A stretch of 64,000 nt of DNA. Source: Pithys albifrons albifrons (taxonomy: Eukaryota; Chordata; Aves; Passeriformes; Thamnophilidae). Location of the stretch: contig NC_092471.1 of assembly GCF_047495875.1 (NCBI RefSeq), positions 19,618,501 through 19,682,500 on the forward strand, written 5' to 3'. A program made the position numbers and the translations under genes. This document shows positions 1 to 11,400 of this stretch, in pieces (the first letter of the stretch is position 1; the number at the start of each line of letters is the position of its first letter). The notes beneath the pieces are model-generated. The model was not told the origin of the DNA and searched no databases. It worked only from the letters and a program-made list of their open reading frames with translations.

Positions 1-281
1 ACTCATTTGACAACTGATCTACACAGCACGTTCAGACACAGAAGAGACTCCTTTATTAATTATTAAACCAATATGTTTGTCTCCTCTTAAAATAATCTAA
101 TATAGGCAGGATTTCATAGAATCCAACAATAACTCCAGTTGGGAAGGATCTCTGGACTTACTCCAACTCCATCCCCAAAGCAAAGCAAACTCCAAAGTAA
201 GGTCAGTGTTTTCAGGGCCTTGGCCAGTCAAGTTTAGAGCATTTCAAAGGACAGGAATTCCAAAGTTGGACAAGGCAACCA

Positions 282-366
282 AGTATGTGTATATATATAT
301 ATATCTATAGATATACATATCTATAGAGATATATATATATAGATATATAGATAGATATATATATAA
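282..366. repeat. TA-rich microsatellite
   Basis: Degenerate (TA)n / (TAGATA)n / (TATCTA)n tract. It is partly self-complementary. Confidence 0.9.
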
Positions 367-1426
367 AATACTGTTCCTGGTCTCCAGGGCCATTGGCTTG
401 CTAACTCCTGTATCTACTGCCTCTCACCCTCTCAGCACGCATCTGGCTCAGCCTTCCCTGAAACTACCCCTAAGGTCTTTAAATAAATAACAATTTAAAT
501 TTCCCACTTTTAGCATTCTCTCTCCACTCTAGAACAACTCACTTCTCTCTCAGTCCAACTCTACTGCAAATCATCCCACATCCCCATCTCATTTTTCTAA
601 TTTGTACAGTTACCCTTCTCTCCAATAATTATCCAATCCTTCCAGTTGTGACCTGTGAAATAACCAAGTGCTGCCACTGCCTCAGAGCCCTCCTGATGTG
701 TTACACCAACCTTCTCAACACCAAGTTTGGGAACACACACTGGTACAGGAGCAATCCCATTTCTGAGGTATTTTTCTTTGATGGTTCAGGGATGCTGAGA
801 ACTGTCAAAATACAATCACCTGTCTGTGGGAGAGTTTTAACAGCCATGGCAGTTACCACACAAAAAATGCCAGTTCATTACTAGGCAAACTATTAATTAT
901 TTGCAATCTCCCCCAGCAGGGGCATCCCTGGGAAAACACTGATAGAGCAGCACTCAAGGAAAAGCCCTGAAAGTCTCAGTATTATATGCAGAGACACAAC
1001 TAAACTTACTTCATTGGGAGGCCTTGAAAAACAAACATTACAGGGCTGTGTAAATGCAGAAAAAGAAACTTATTCTCCAACTGCTACTCAAGGATGATGC
1101 AAACCACTGCAAACCAAACTTTGCTTGGGCTCTGAATGTGCAGCAGCACAGCCCTTCTGAAAAGCAGCCTTTGCAAAGATGAACAGCTCTGCCCAAACTG
1201 AGCTGCAGGAAAACATCAGGAAGAAGTGGGTCAGCACCAAGTTGGTATAAAAAAGGAGGAACATTATATCCAATTGAAAATCTGAGTGTTTCGGGGTTTT
1301 TAGGGGTGAGGGGTTTGTTTGTTTGAGAAACTACAAATAACAATAATTTCATTTTGTACTCAGTATCTGCCAACAAGTATTTTCTTTGAAAGTCACAATA
1401 TAGCTATTTCCCTTCTGCTGTCTTAT

Positions 1427-1700
1427 CACAGAACCCTGGAATGGTTTGGGTTGGAAGGGACCTTAAGGCCCACCCAGTGCCACCCCCTGCCATGGGCAGG
1501 GACACCTCCCACCAGCCCAGGTTGCTCCAAGCCCTGTCCAACCTGGCCTGGGATGGGGCAGCCACAGCTTCTCTGGGCACCCTGTGCCAGGGCCTCATCA
1601 CCATCATAACAAAGAATTTCTTCCAATATCTAATCTAAACCTACTCTCAGTCTGAAGACATTCCTCCTTGTCTCTTCACAAACATCCTGCAGTTCTGTTC
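1427..1700 (-). mobile_element. CR1 LINE 3'-end fragment
   Basis: On the + strand this reads tggtttgggttggaaggg and continues with the typical avian CR1 3' UTR order (caccccctgccatgggcagg, ccaggttgctcc, aagaatttcttcc). The CR1 tail is therefore at the low-coordinate end and the element is antisense to +. Truncated at its 5' end, as CR1 copies usually are. Confidence 0.85.
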
Positions 1701-2383
1701 AGCTGCAGCTTTGCCAACTACTGCATCTGAGCCCACAGCTGAGTAATGCCATGTACACAAAGTTCTATCAAATACTTAGTAAGAAAAAAAATAGTGAACA
1801 GTTTACCTGTCATGGTACTTAAAACAGCAAATAGATTCTTCCTTCCTAGTTGAAAATTCGTTTATTAAAATGTCTACTTGTCTGTGTAATGTGAAAACTG
1901 CCTTTCTAAGTACTTGAAAACCAAGTTTTAAGTTCTTGAAAACCATGTATTTAAACACAGAAGTTCTGAATTTCCTAAAATTTCCTAAATCTTCAGGACA
2001 CTGATGAAGCAGCTGTATCTTGGCATAGAAAATAGTTATAACCTGCTATGAAAACAATAAGCAACGACAGATTTCTGTGCCACCAGCTCTTCTAAGGCTA
2101 CATGGCTCTTGTGAGGGACAAAAAATCATCCACTTGGCTTTTAAATGTGTCCTGCAATGCCAAAGGTCTTCAGAGTCATGTGCAGTGCATAACCAGGAGG
2201 TGATAAACCCGACTCCCTGGATTACCTACTCCTTCAGTCCAGCCTAAAACAGTCCCTGAGCAGGCAGAGCTTTGGAAAGCCAAGCTGCAACTACAGACTG
2301 GAGCTTCTCCAGCCTCTCCACTTCCTGTGACATCCTGTTTCCCTCAAAGGACAAGCTGCACACACTGAAACAATGTCATTTTA

Positions 2384-2430
2384 CAATCACAGCATAGTTT
2401 GAGTTGGAAGGGAACTTTAAAACAGATGCT
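2384..2430 (-). mobile_element. Short CR1 3'-tail remnant
   Basis: atcacagcatagtttgagtt followed by ggaagggaactttaaa is a decayed version of the same CR1 tail as the copy at 1427. Confidence 0.5.
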
Positions 2431-2592
2431 TCCAAATCAGCATCAGAAACCCAACCGGCTGCAAACGTTTCAATGTGAAATTACCTACTGGTGAGCACTT
2501 GCCACTTCTAGATCATGAAATGTCACCCAAATCTTACAAAGCTCCTCTATGAACACATCAATAACAGGTGTACATGGCCACCTTTTGCACAC

Positions 2593-5498
2593 CTGATGAC
2601 TGGCAGAATCCTGCCCCAGCAGACAGCATCAAGCTCTCGGTCACTGGCCTGATCTTCTGCTCGTCGCTGCTCCCATCGCCCGTGGAATTCTGGTCATCGT
2701 TTTCCTCCTTATCAGACGAGGAAGAAGTTGTAGTGACAACCACCTTCTTTTTTGACACTTTCCTTTTTAAGCTAGTCTTCTTATTTTCCTTCACTGACCC
2801 TCTTTTAATCTTTTTCTTACTGTCTTCATAAGATTCCTCATCAGAAGAGGACGAGTCATTCTGTTCTTTCTTGGAAATTTTCTTTTTGTGACTTACTTTT
2901 TTCTTTTCTTTAGTTGCAGTTCGTTTTTTACGCTGCATGGCGTCTTCAGAAGAACTCTCCTCTTTCTGGGGAGACTTCTCAGTATCAGAGGATAAATCAA
3001 TGTGTACTCTTTTAGCTACTCTCTCTCTCAATTTTCTCTTTTCTGTAAACACAGGCTCCTTTTTAATTTTGTCGTTTTCAGAAGAATTGCCACTTCCTTT
3101 CTCCGCAGAGGACTTCTCAGTACCAGATGAGGAATCATCTGGTTCTTTCTTGAGGCCTTTCTTTTTCAATTTTTCAGATTTCTTTGCTTTGCTTTCTGAT
3201 CCTTTCTTGTTCTTTATTCTGTCTTTTGAAGACTCAAACTTGTGCTCTTTCTTTGCAGATTTCTCAGTACTCTCTGAAGAAGAATCTTCTTGTGCCTTTT
3301 TCTTCTTCAAATCCTTGGTTTTGTTACCTTCAGAACTTTCCTCTTTTTCCAGTGAAGACTTCTCAACATCAGAAGACTCACTGTGCTTTTCCTTTGCAGA
3401 TTTTTCTTTGGAATCTCTGTTTATCTTTTCTTTAGCAGATGATCTCTTACCCACTTTCTTATCTTTAGAAGAATGGTTCATTTCCTTCTCTGGGGAAGAC
3501 TTTTCAGCATCATCATCTTCAGAAGATTTACCTTTCTTTTTCTTTAAGTTTACCTTTCTTTTCCCACTAACTTTCTTCCTCTGCTCTTCTTCAGAGGAAT
3601 CATAACTATCATCTTTTCGGGAATATTTTTTCTTAGGCTTTTTTGCAGCCTCAATTTTACTCAACATTTTTATCTCCTTTTCTAACTCAGAATCATAATT
3701 TGAAGAATCTGAATAGTTCTGTCGTTTCTTTTTAGCAGCAGCTGCAGCATTTTTAGCCGATTTGCCCCTTTTGGCATCTAAATCCGAACCAGAACTGGAA
3801 CTTTTCCTTTTTCGTTTTCCATTTTCATCCTTCACTGGTTGACTCTTTTGAAAATCTGAAGTCTTCTGGTCATTTGCTGGTGTTTCACTGTTGCTGTCGA
3901 TGTCTGAGGAGCTGCGACTTACCATGGCTGCCTCTTTCAGAACAGCTGGCAGCTCCTCAGAGTCTGAGCTCTGATCCAGATCATATGGCTTTTTGGACGT
4001 GGGAGGTTTATCAGAGTTGGGCTCAGCAGCAGCCCCATCAGAAGAGTTTCTCTTCTCGTTTTTCCTCCCTGGCTGCTTGGATGCCTTTCTCTTGCTTTTC
4101 TCATTGCCTGTGTCGTTGCTGTCCTCCTCAGAGTTGGAGCTCAGGGGGCTGATGTCCGTGGGGCGCCTCAGGGGGGTGGTTTTCACGCGCGGTGACCTCC
4201 GCAGGTCGGGGTCCTCCAGAGGCACAGCCTCGCCCTCCGGGGAGGGTTCGCTGTCCCCACTGTGGTTTTGTTTCACACCATCACAGTTTTCTGCTCCAGG
4301 TTTTGCATCAGCATCTTTATTTTCATTTTCTAGACTGCTGTCTTGATCTACAGCTTTAACTGTAGACTCTGAAAGGGAAACAGGAGTCAATTTTACAACC
4401 AACTCTTTTGATCCTTTAGCCGATGACTTTAACTTGGAGCCACCCTTGGTATCTTTCACAGGAGTGTTGGATTTTGTACTTGAATTTAGAGTCTCATGGT
4501 CTGTTCCTGTATTTCCACTGTCTTGCTCATCTGATGGCATCTGGATCTCCATAGCAGATTCCAGAGTCTCAAAGATATCTTCAGGAACAGATGATGGAAT
4601 GGACACGATATCCATGTCCAAAGCCTCTGTACTGTTGGGTTCATACTGAGGTTCTTCGTTTCTGCCAGGCTTTTTCTCCTCCCCAGAAGAGGGTTTGCTG
4701 TCTGTCTGTTCCACTGCTGGAACACTTTGATCCATGGGCTCACTCTCAGGCTGTTCTGAGACAGCTTTTTCCTGCGTCTGTACAGCATCATCCTCTTCTA
4801 CTGCCACGTGTTCCTTTCCTTCATCTTTTTGCACCTCATTTTCTTCTGATCTAACCTCAGTTTTTTTCTCTTTGGTATTTTTCTCTTTGATTTTAACATT
4901 CAATGCTTGAATCTCCAGGTTGAGACCTTCTTCTAGTGCCAGATGAGCTTTTTTCATGTCACTCAGCACAGATTTAAAAGCTTTCAGCTGACACAGTTGC
5001 ACAGTTGGGCTGATTTCGACATTTTCTGCATTGTTTTTCAAAAAGCTTACAAAGCTAGAATTCAGATTTGCTGTAGTTTCAACCAGCTTTTTCGTTTTCT
5101 TAAGCAAGTCTTTTGGCACCATTAGTGCTTTATAAGAATATGTTAGTGAGCCTGAATATGAATTATCTAGTTTTTTTTCTTCACCATTACAATTTGCATT
5201 ATTTCTCTTTGGAGAAAACTTGACCGAAGGGTCAAACACTTTACTACTTTTTTCACTTTCAACTTTGATCTTTTTTTTGTTTTGTTGCCGTAACTGTTCT
5301 AGGTTTTCAAAGACACTGTCACATGCAGTGACCAAGTCCAGTAAAGGCTCTGGATGGCAAATATAGCAGTGCCACTGGCTGTTGTCATCCAGGATAGTCG
5401 AGAGCTCCTTTCGACCCAGGTTGCGCAAAATGCACTTTTTACAGAAGGCGTTATGGCAAAAGTCACAGCAAATCAGGTTTCCACCCTCAGCACACCAC
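2593..5498 (-). CDS. ATRX: ATRX coding exon 9 (PHD finger, HP1 motif, charged linker)
   Basis: A 2906-bp exon, acceptor gttccag and donor gtgtgc. It opens with the PHD part of the ADD domain ([20 protein letters not shown], then [16 protein letters not shown]). The HP1-binding pentapeptide LVVKL followed by TPVSL lies at about 4386-4411. A conserved block [17 protein letters not shown] follows near 4160-4210. The rest is a low-complexity Lys/Ser/Glu linker with repeated SSxxEKS modules (about 2930-3530). It ends TGFCQSSG-like (GFCQSSG), the same place as human exon 9. Slightly shorter than human (about 3.07 kb). No internal stops. Confidence 0.97.
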
Positions 5499-8400
5499 CT
5501 GGAACGAGACAAGAGACATGTCAGAGGTTGGTCTCCACATCAACAGGGATCAATTTTTAAGCTGACACATTTAAAAAAGCAGGTGATAAGAGATACCCAT
5601 TAATTGAAACCGGTTTTAACCCTGAGATCAGCTCAGCTGGTTAAAACTTGGCTGTAATAATGCCAAGGTCATGGGTTCAATCCCCTGTGTGGGCCATGGA
5701 CTTAAGAGTTGGACTCGATGATCCTTGTGGGTCCCTTCCAACTCAGAATGGTCTGTGAATCTCTCTGTGAATCTGTGTGGATTGGGAGACAGGTCTCACC
5801 TGACTGGGTAACCAAGGAAATATTTCATACCAGATGACACAAACCTAAGACACGAGTGCAGCAGTGGGAGGTCTTAGTTCAGTTCCACCATGGCTGAAGG
5901 AGAAGAAGAACATGCTACAGCTCTTCTACTGTGCTAGGCCCCTGCTCCTGCTGCCACTACTTGCATTTTGTGTGAGTTTCAGGGAAGTAGAAACATTTTG
6001 TTGTTGCTCTTTCTGTTCTTCGCTGGGTGTCTTTTAGAGTGCTTATGAATCTGGAGTAACAGACCTTGTATTAACTGGGGAGTGGGAGGTTATTTCTTGT
6101 TATACATAACTTGGGTAAGTGTGAGATATATTGTAGATTTCCCTTAATTTTCTCTTTTCTGTATAAATATACATAGTTAGTTTCAGCATAAACCTAGTTT
6201 GGAAGGGTTTTTTCCTCTCCCTCTTCCCTTGTCACTCTGTCTTGGACAGCTGGTGTTTTGCCAGCTCAGCCCAAGACAGAGTTGGACTCCATGATCCTTG
6301 TGGGTCCCTTTCAACTCAGAACAGTCTGTGATTCTGTGATATCAGTTCATTCATTCTGCATTTAAAAGCAAGCAGAGGATCAATGGGTAATATTTAAAAG
6401 CACGTCCAAAAAGTGCTCAGGAATTGAAAGTCAGAAAATTCACGCATTAGATCAACAGTTCACAAGGCTGAAATGGTCAGTAATTTTGAAACAGTTTCAG
6501 CACCAATTTTAAAGAAGAGAAAAAACTGAACAAATTTTACTTTCTCTGTTTCTTCTGAAAATCTGGGGGGTGGAGAGGAGCGATTTATTTCACAGCAAAA
6601 TGAATTAGCTTAAGTCTTTCCAGCCTTAACTGATATATTACCACTGCAGGCACAAAAGAACTGGAAAGCATCACAGACTGCACAATTTTGACTGAATTAC
6701 TCATTTAGACCTAAGGACACAGAAATACTTTTCTATTTCAAAGGTGGGAGATGCATCTGGAGCACCAAGTTCCTGTGGCTTACAAGCTTTACAATGTCAG
6801 ATTTTAACCCCACTTTTAAAACGTTTCTGAGGTTAATGGGCATTATGGGTCAATGTCCAAGTAATCAGCATGACCTCAGCACTGTCTGTAACTCCCTGAA
6901 GGAAGTTCTGGCCAGGTGGGGGTTGGTCTCTTCTCCCAGGCACTCAGCAATAGGACAAGGGGGCACGATGGGCTCAAGCTCTGCCAGGGGAAATTGAAGT
7001 TGGAGAGCAGAAAGAAATTCTTTGCAGAGAGAGTGCTCAGGCCTTGGAATGGGCTGCCCAGAGAGGGGGTGGATTCCCCATCCCTGGAGGTTTTTCAGCT
7101 GAGCTTGGCTGTGGCACTGAGTGCCATGATCTGGTAAAGGGACTGGAGTTGGACCAAATGTTGGACTTGATGATCTCAGAGGGCTTTTCCAACCCAATAA
7201 ATTCCATGATTCTGTGATTCTATGTAGTTAGAAATGTGATGTCTTAAAAGTGCTTGCTATTGGATTTGTTTATAAAATATTTTCTTTTTAATTACTGAAA
7301 TAACAATCAAATAGAAAAACCCTGAGTTTGAGTATTTCTCAGTGAAAACCAGTATTTGATTAAGCTCTTGTGTACTGGGGTTTTTTGCAATAATGACACA
7401 ATTAACACAAAGCTCCACAGACCAGGAGAGCTGCGGGTGCTGTCTCAGGTTCTGCCACTCACCTACACTGCTCATCCATCCCATCTGAGTCACGGCTGAT
7501 GTCATCGCTCATGTAGTACTTGTAGCAAGTCTGCAGAGAGACAGGACAAGCAAATCTTTATTAAATCTCAGCTGGGCTTCAGTAATTCCTTTGATTTCAG
7601 AAGCCTGTCAGTGAAAATAGCGGCTCCTTCAGCATTCTAAGCCTTTCACATTTGTGTTAACCTCAACAACAACCTCCATGGATACAACACATCCCAAAAC
7701 ATGACTTCTTATTTAGAAGGCTCAAGGTTTATTTGAAAATTCAATAGGCTTTTGTTTGACTGCTGTGTAATTGTGTTTTTTACAACATCAGCTGAATAAT
7801 TCTCTTCAAATATCTATGCTTTTCCCATCTATTTCTTAGCTAGATCAGCAAAACATCCTCCCCAACACAATTCTACATAAATTACAGTTTTCAGGTGTAT
7901 TCTCATTATGTAAGTATCTGATGGCTTAATGCTTTAAATAAAAAGGTTGTCAGCATTTATCCTGGAGTTAAACATCCAACAATTCAATTTCCAGGGGCAA
8001 ACGAAGTATCTGCACTTCAGCAACCATTCAGTTTATGTAGCACAGCTCCCAGTCAACAGTTCAAACCAATGCCCTGAAGAAGTGACAGAAATCACCCAGG
8101 TCACAAGTGTGCATGGCAGGAACACTGACAGCTACAGTCACTGTGTGCATGGCAGGAACACTGACAGCTACAGTCACTGTGTGTGCATGGCAGGAACACT
8201 GACAGCTACAGTCACTGTGTGTGCATGGCAGGAGCACTGACAGCTACAGTGTGCATGGCAGGAACACTGACAGCTACAGTCAGTCACTGTGTGTGCATGG
8301 CAGGAACACTGACAGCTACAGTCACTGTGTGTGCATGGCAGGAGCACTGACAGCTACAGTCACTGTGTGTGCATGGCAGGAACACTGACAGCTACAGTCA

Positions 8401-11400
8401 CTGTGTGTGCATGGCAGGAGCACTGACAGCTACAGTCACAGTCTGTGCATGGCAGGAACACTGACAGCTACAGTCACTGTGTGTGCATGTCAGGAACACT
8501 GACAGCTACAGTCAGTCACTGTGTGTGCATGGCAGGAGCACTGACAGCTACAGTCACTGTGTGTGCATGGCAGGAGCACTGACAGCTACAGTGTGCATGG
8601 CAGGAACACTGACAGCTACAGTGTGCATGGCAGGAACACTGACAGCTACAGTCACTGTGTGTGCATGGCAGGAACACTGACAGCTACAGTCACAGTCTGT
8701 GCATGGCAGGAACACTGACAGCTACAGCCACTGTGTGTGCATGGCAGGAACACTGACAGCTACAGTCAGTCACTGTGTGCATGGCAGGAACACTGACAGC
8801 TACAGTCACTGTGTGTGCATGGCAGGAACACTGACAGCTACAGTCACAGTCTGTGCATGGCAGGAACACTGACAGCTACAGTCACTGTGTGTGCATGGCA
8901 GGAACACTGACAGCTACAGTCACTGTGTGTGCATGGCAGGAACACTGACAGCTACAGTCAGTCACTGTGTGTGCATGGCAGGAACACTGACAGCTACAGT
9001 CACAGTCTGTGCATGGCAGGAACACTGACAGCTACAGTCACTGTGTGTGCATGGCAGGAGCACTGACAGCTACAGTCAGTCACTGTGTGTGCATGGCAGG
9101 AACACTGACAGCTACAGTCAGTCACTGTGTGCATGGCAGGAACACTGACAGCTACAGCCACTTGTGTTGAGGATTTTCAAGTCTAGGAACAAGACCCAGG
9201 TGTGTGTTTAGTGCCATAAATTAGAACAGTCCAGGGGCTGCCTAAACAGAGGGGACTCTGAAGCTGCTTTTCTGCTCCTTTTTCAAAGCTGTTTTACACA
9301 GAATACTTTACCACACTTGAATCTGCTCTTACAATACCTTATAGGGAGGCAGAAATTTCAGACAGATCATTTAACATTAAAAAATTACTACGATTGGAGC
9401 CTTAAAGCCATAAAACTAAATTGCACATAAACCACAATTATTTAACTGGGGTATAAGAAAACAGGAATATAAATTTCTAAGTATATTTGCTTTTTCCTCT
9501 GCTTTTAGTTTAATTGTATCAGCCAATGACTAAAAACTTCATTGACTAATAAACAAGACCTCCCACAAAAATCCCACTCAAATCAACTGATAGGACATTT
9601 CAAACTAAAACAACCTAATATGGCATTTCCAACTAAAACAAACAGCAGCACTGGTTGCCACATACCTTACAAATAAGAACTTTCAGTGTAGGATGTCTGT
9701 AGATTGAATCCTTTTGAAAATGGTTCACCTGTTGCCCACAAGCTGTACAGCTTACAATTCCATGTAGTCCTTCCTCTATAGAGAGGATCATAAAGCACAC
9801 ATTAATTGTTTTCATTTCATTTTAAAAAGAAATCTATGTATACCTACTTCATTTTCTTACAATATTTCAGCCTGGCAGGTTTTATGCCTTTATTTCTTTA
9901 CCACCCAGCACTAGAGAAATCTTTCTGTAACCACCTGCCATTTAAAGAGTGAAAGAATTTCCCTCTAATTTCTGTGCTTCACTTGAGGTCACGATACAAT
10001 TCTTTTCCTCTGAGAGATTCAATTTGGCTGAACTGGTCACCTCATGAGAACACACCTAAGTAAGAGTCACCAATAAAACTCTTCCAGAGAAGCCCTCATA
10101 TTCTGAACAGTGTTCCCAATTTAATCTTAGTTCAACAAATGCCATTTTAATTCAGGTTTGTATTACATTTTCTTTCACACATAGTTTTAGTTTCTCCAAG
10201 AAAAATACAGAAAACCAGTACAGAACATGCACAAAATCCTTTTTAAAAGTGCCTCAAAGCTCTTTTCTCACATTTTGTTCCCTTCTTGATGGCAGTTTTT
10301 GTTGTTTGGGTTTTTATGAAACTCCAGTTTTGCTGTAACACTCCTGTTCCTCCCAGTTTGGGGACCACCCTGCTGTCATACCTATATGTGGTCAAGAAAG
10401 CATTTCTTTAACTGCCAACCCCCAGTTCAGTTCAGAAGGGGTGAATGGATGTGGGCTTGGCAGGTTCATCACTCCATGCCAGGCTGTTAAACCCACTAAT
10501 TAACACTGTGGGACCATCCTGTTCTCAACAGGAAAGAGAATAAAACCATTTGTGAAAGCTCATACACTTTCAAAAACCTAATCTGGGATCACAAAGATAG
10601 AAGTTTGACATGGGCTCACTCAGCTGTGACTTGTTCTTCACTGTGTGTTCAGTAAGTGGTAAATTAACTCAAATGGTTTAATTTAATGATTACAATCTGA
10701 GTACAGACTCTGTATCTTTTCCTATTTTTTAAACAATCACCACCACAGTGTTAAGGAACTGAACAAACACTCTCAGGACACAACACAAATCCCCAGCAAT
10801 CTGCTCCTGCAGCCCCATCTCAGATGGCTCAGGGGGCAGTGAGAACAGCTGGCACACCCTCACAGCTCAGGGAAATTCTGAACACATGTTGTTCCAACCT
10901 CCAGAGCCTGGGGTCTCACAAAGCCTCCTCAGGCCCTCAGAGCCAGCTCAAACACCAGTTTCCAACAGTGCTGGTGACCTTAAACAAAGGCATCCATCGT
11001 ATCACACTCCCCAGAAAGGAACCCCTTGCCCTGCAGCACAGAGCCCACCCCAGGCCTGCCACACACACAGCCAGTCAGGGAGAACATTCCCTGACCAGCT
11101 CCCTCTTTTCTACAACTCAGGGGAAGCACTCCTGCCTCCTTCCTAAAAGCAGTAAGTTGGCACCAGAAAGAGATCATTTTTGGGGCTGTGACAGGTTTAG
11201 TTAGGCCAGGCTTTAGTTTCTCATTGTTTCCTCTATCTGCCCTATGGGTAGATCCAGGGAGGGATACAGGCTGTCAGCTGACCTTGGGCATGGCTGCTTT
11301 TGTGGGGAAGGAGATACCTCTCTGTTAGCCTTACTCTTGTATATGTGTGTATATTGTTTTGTTTCATTTTTATTTCTTCTTTTCTGTGTAAATATAATCT

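Larger units (their letters stand above)
1..2592 (-). other. ATRX intron 9 (partial)
   Basis: Non-coding sequence downstream of exon 9. It holds an AT-rich microsatellite (282-366), a CR1 tail fragment (1427-1700) and a scrap of another CR1 tail (2384-2430). No further ATRX exon is recognisable here. Short open frames in this stretch resemble no protein known to me. Confidence 0.8.
5499..7462 (-). other. ATRX intron 8
   Basis: Holds a TguSINE1-like SINE (5622-5775), a truncated LTR (5776-6278), a second SINE/CR1 tail (6279-6345) and a CR1 fragment (6866-7227). Nothing recognised elsewhere. Confidence 0.85.

Noticed and set aside
3993..4346. Plus-strand frames opposite ATRX exon 9
   Set aside because: Shadows of the conserved minus-strand coding exon.
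5624..5700. tRNA-Ile-like gene
   Set aside because: The acceptor stem is degraded and the sequence continues into a CR1 tail; it is the head of a SINE.
8107..9161. Regular direct repeats that could suggest a CRISPR array
   Set aside because: No unique spacers, vertebrate context, contiguous minisatellite units.
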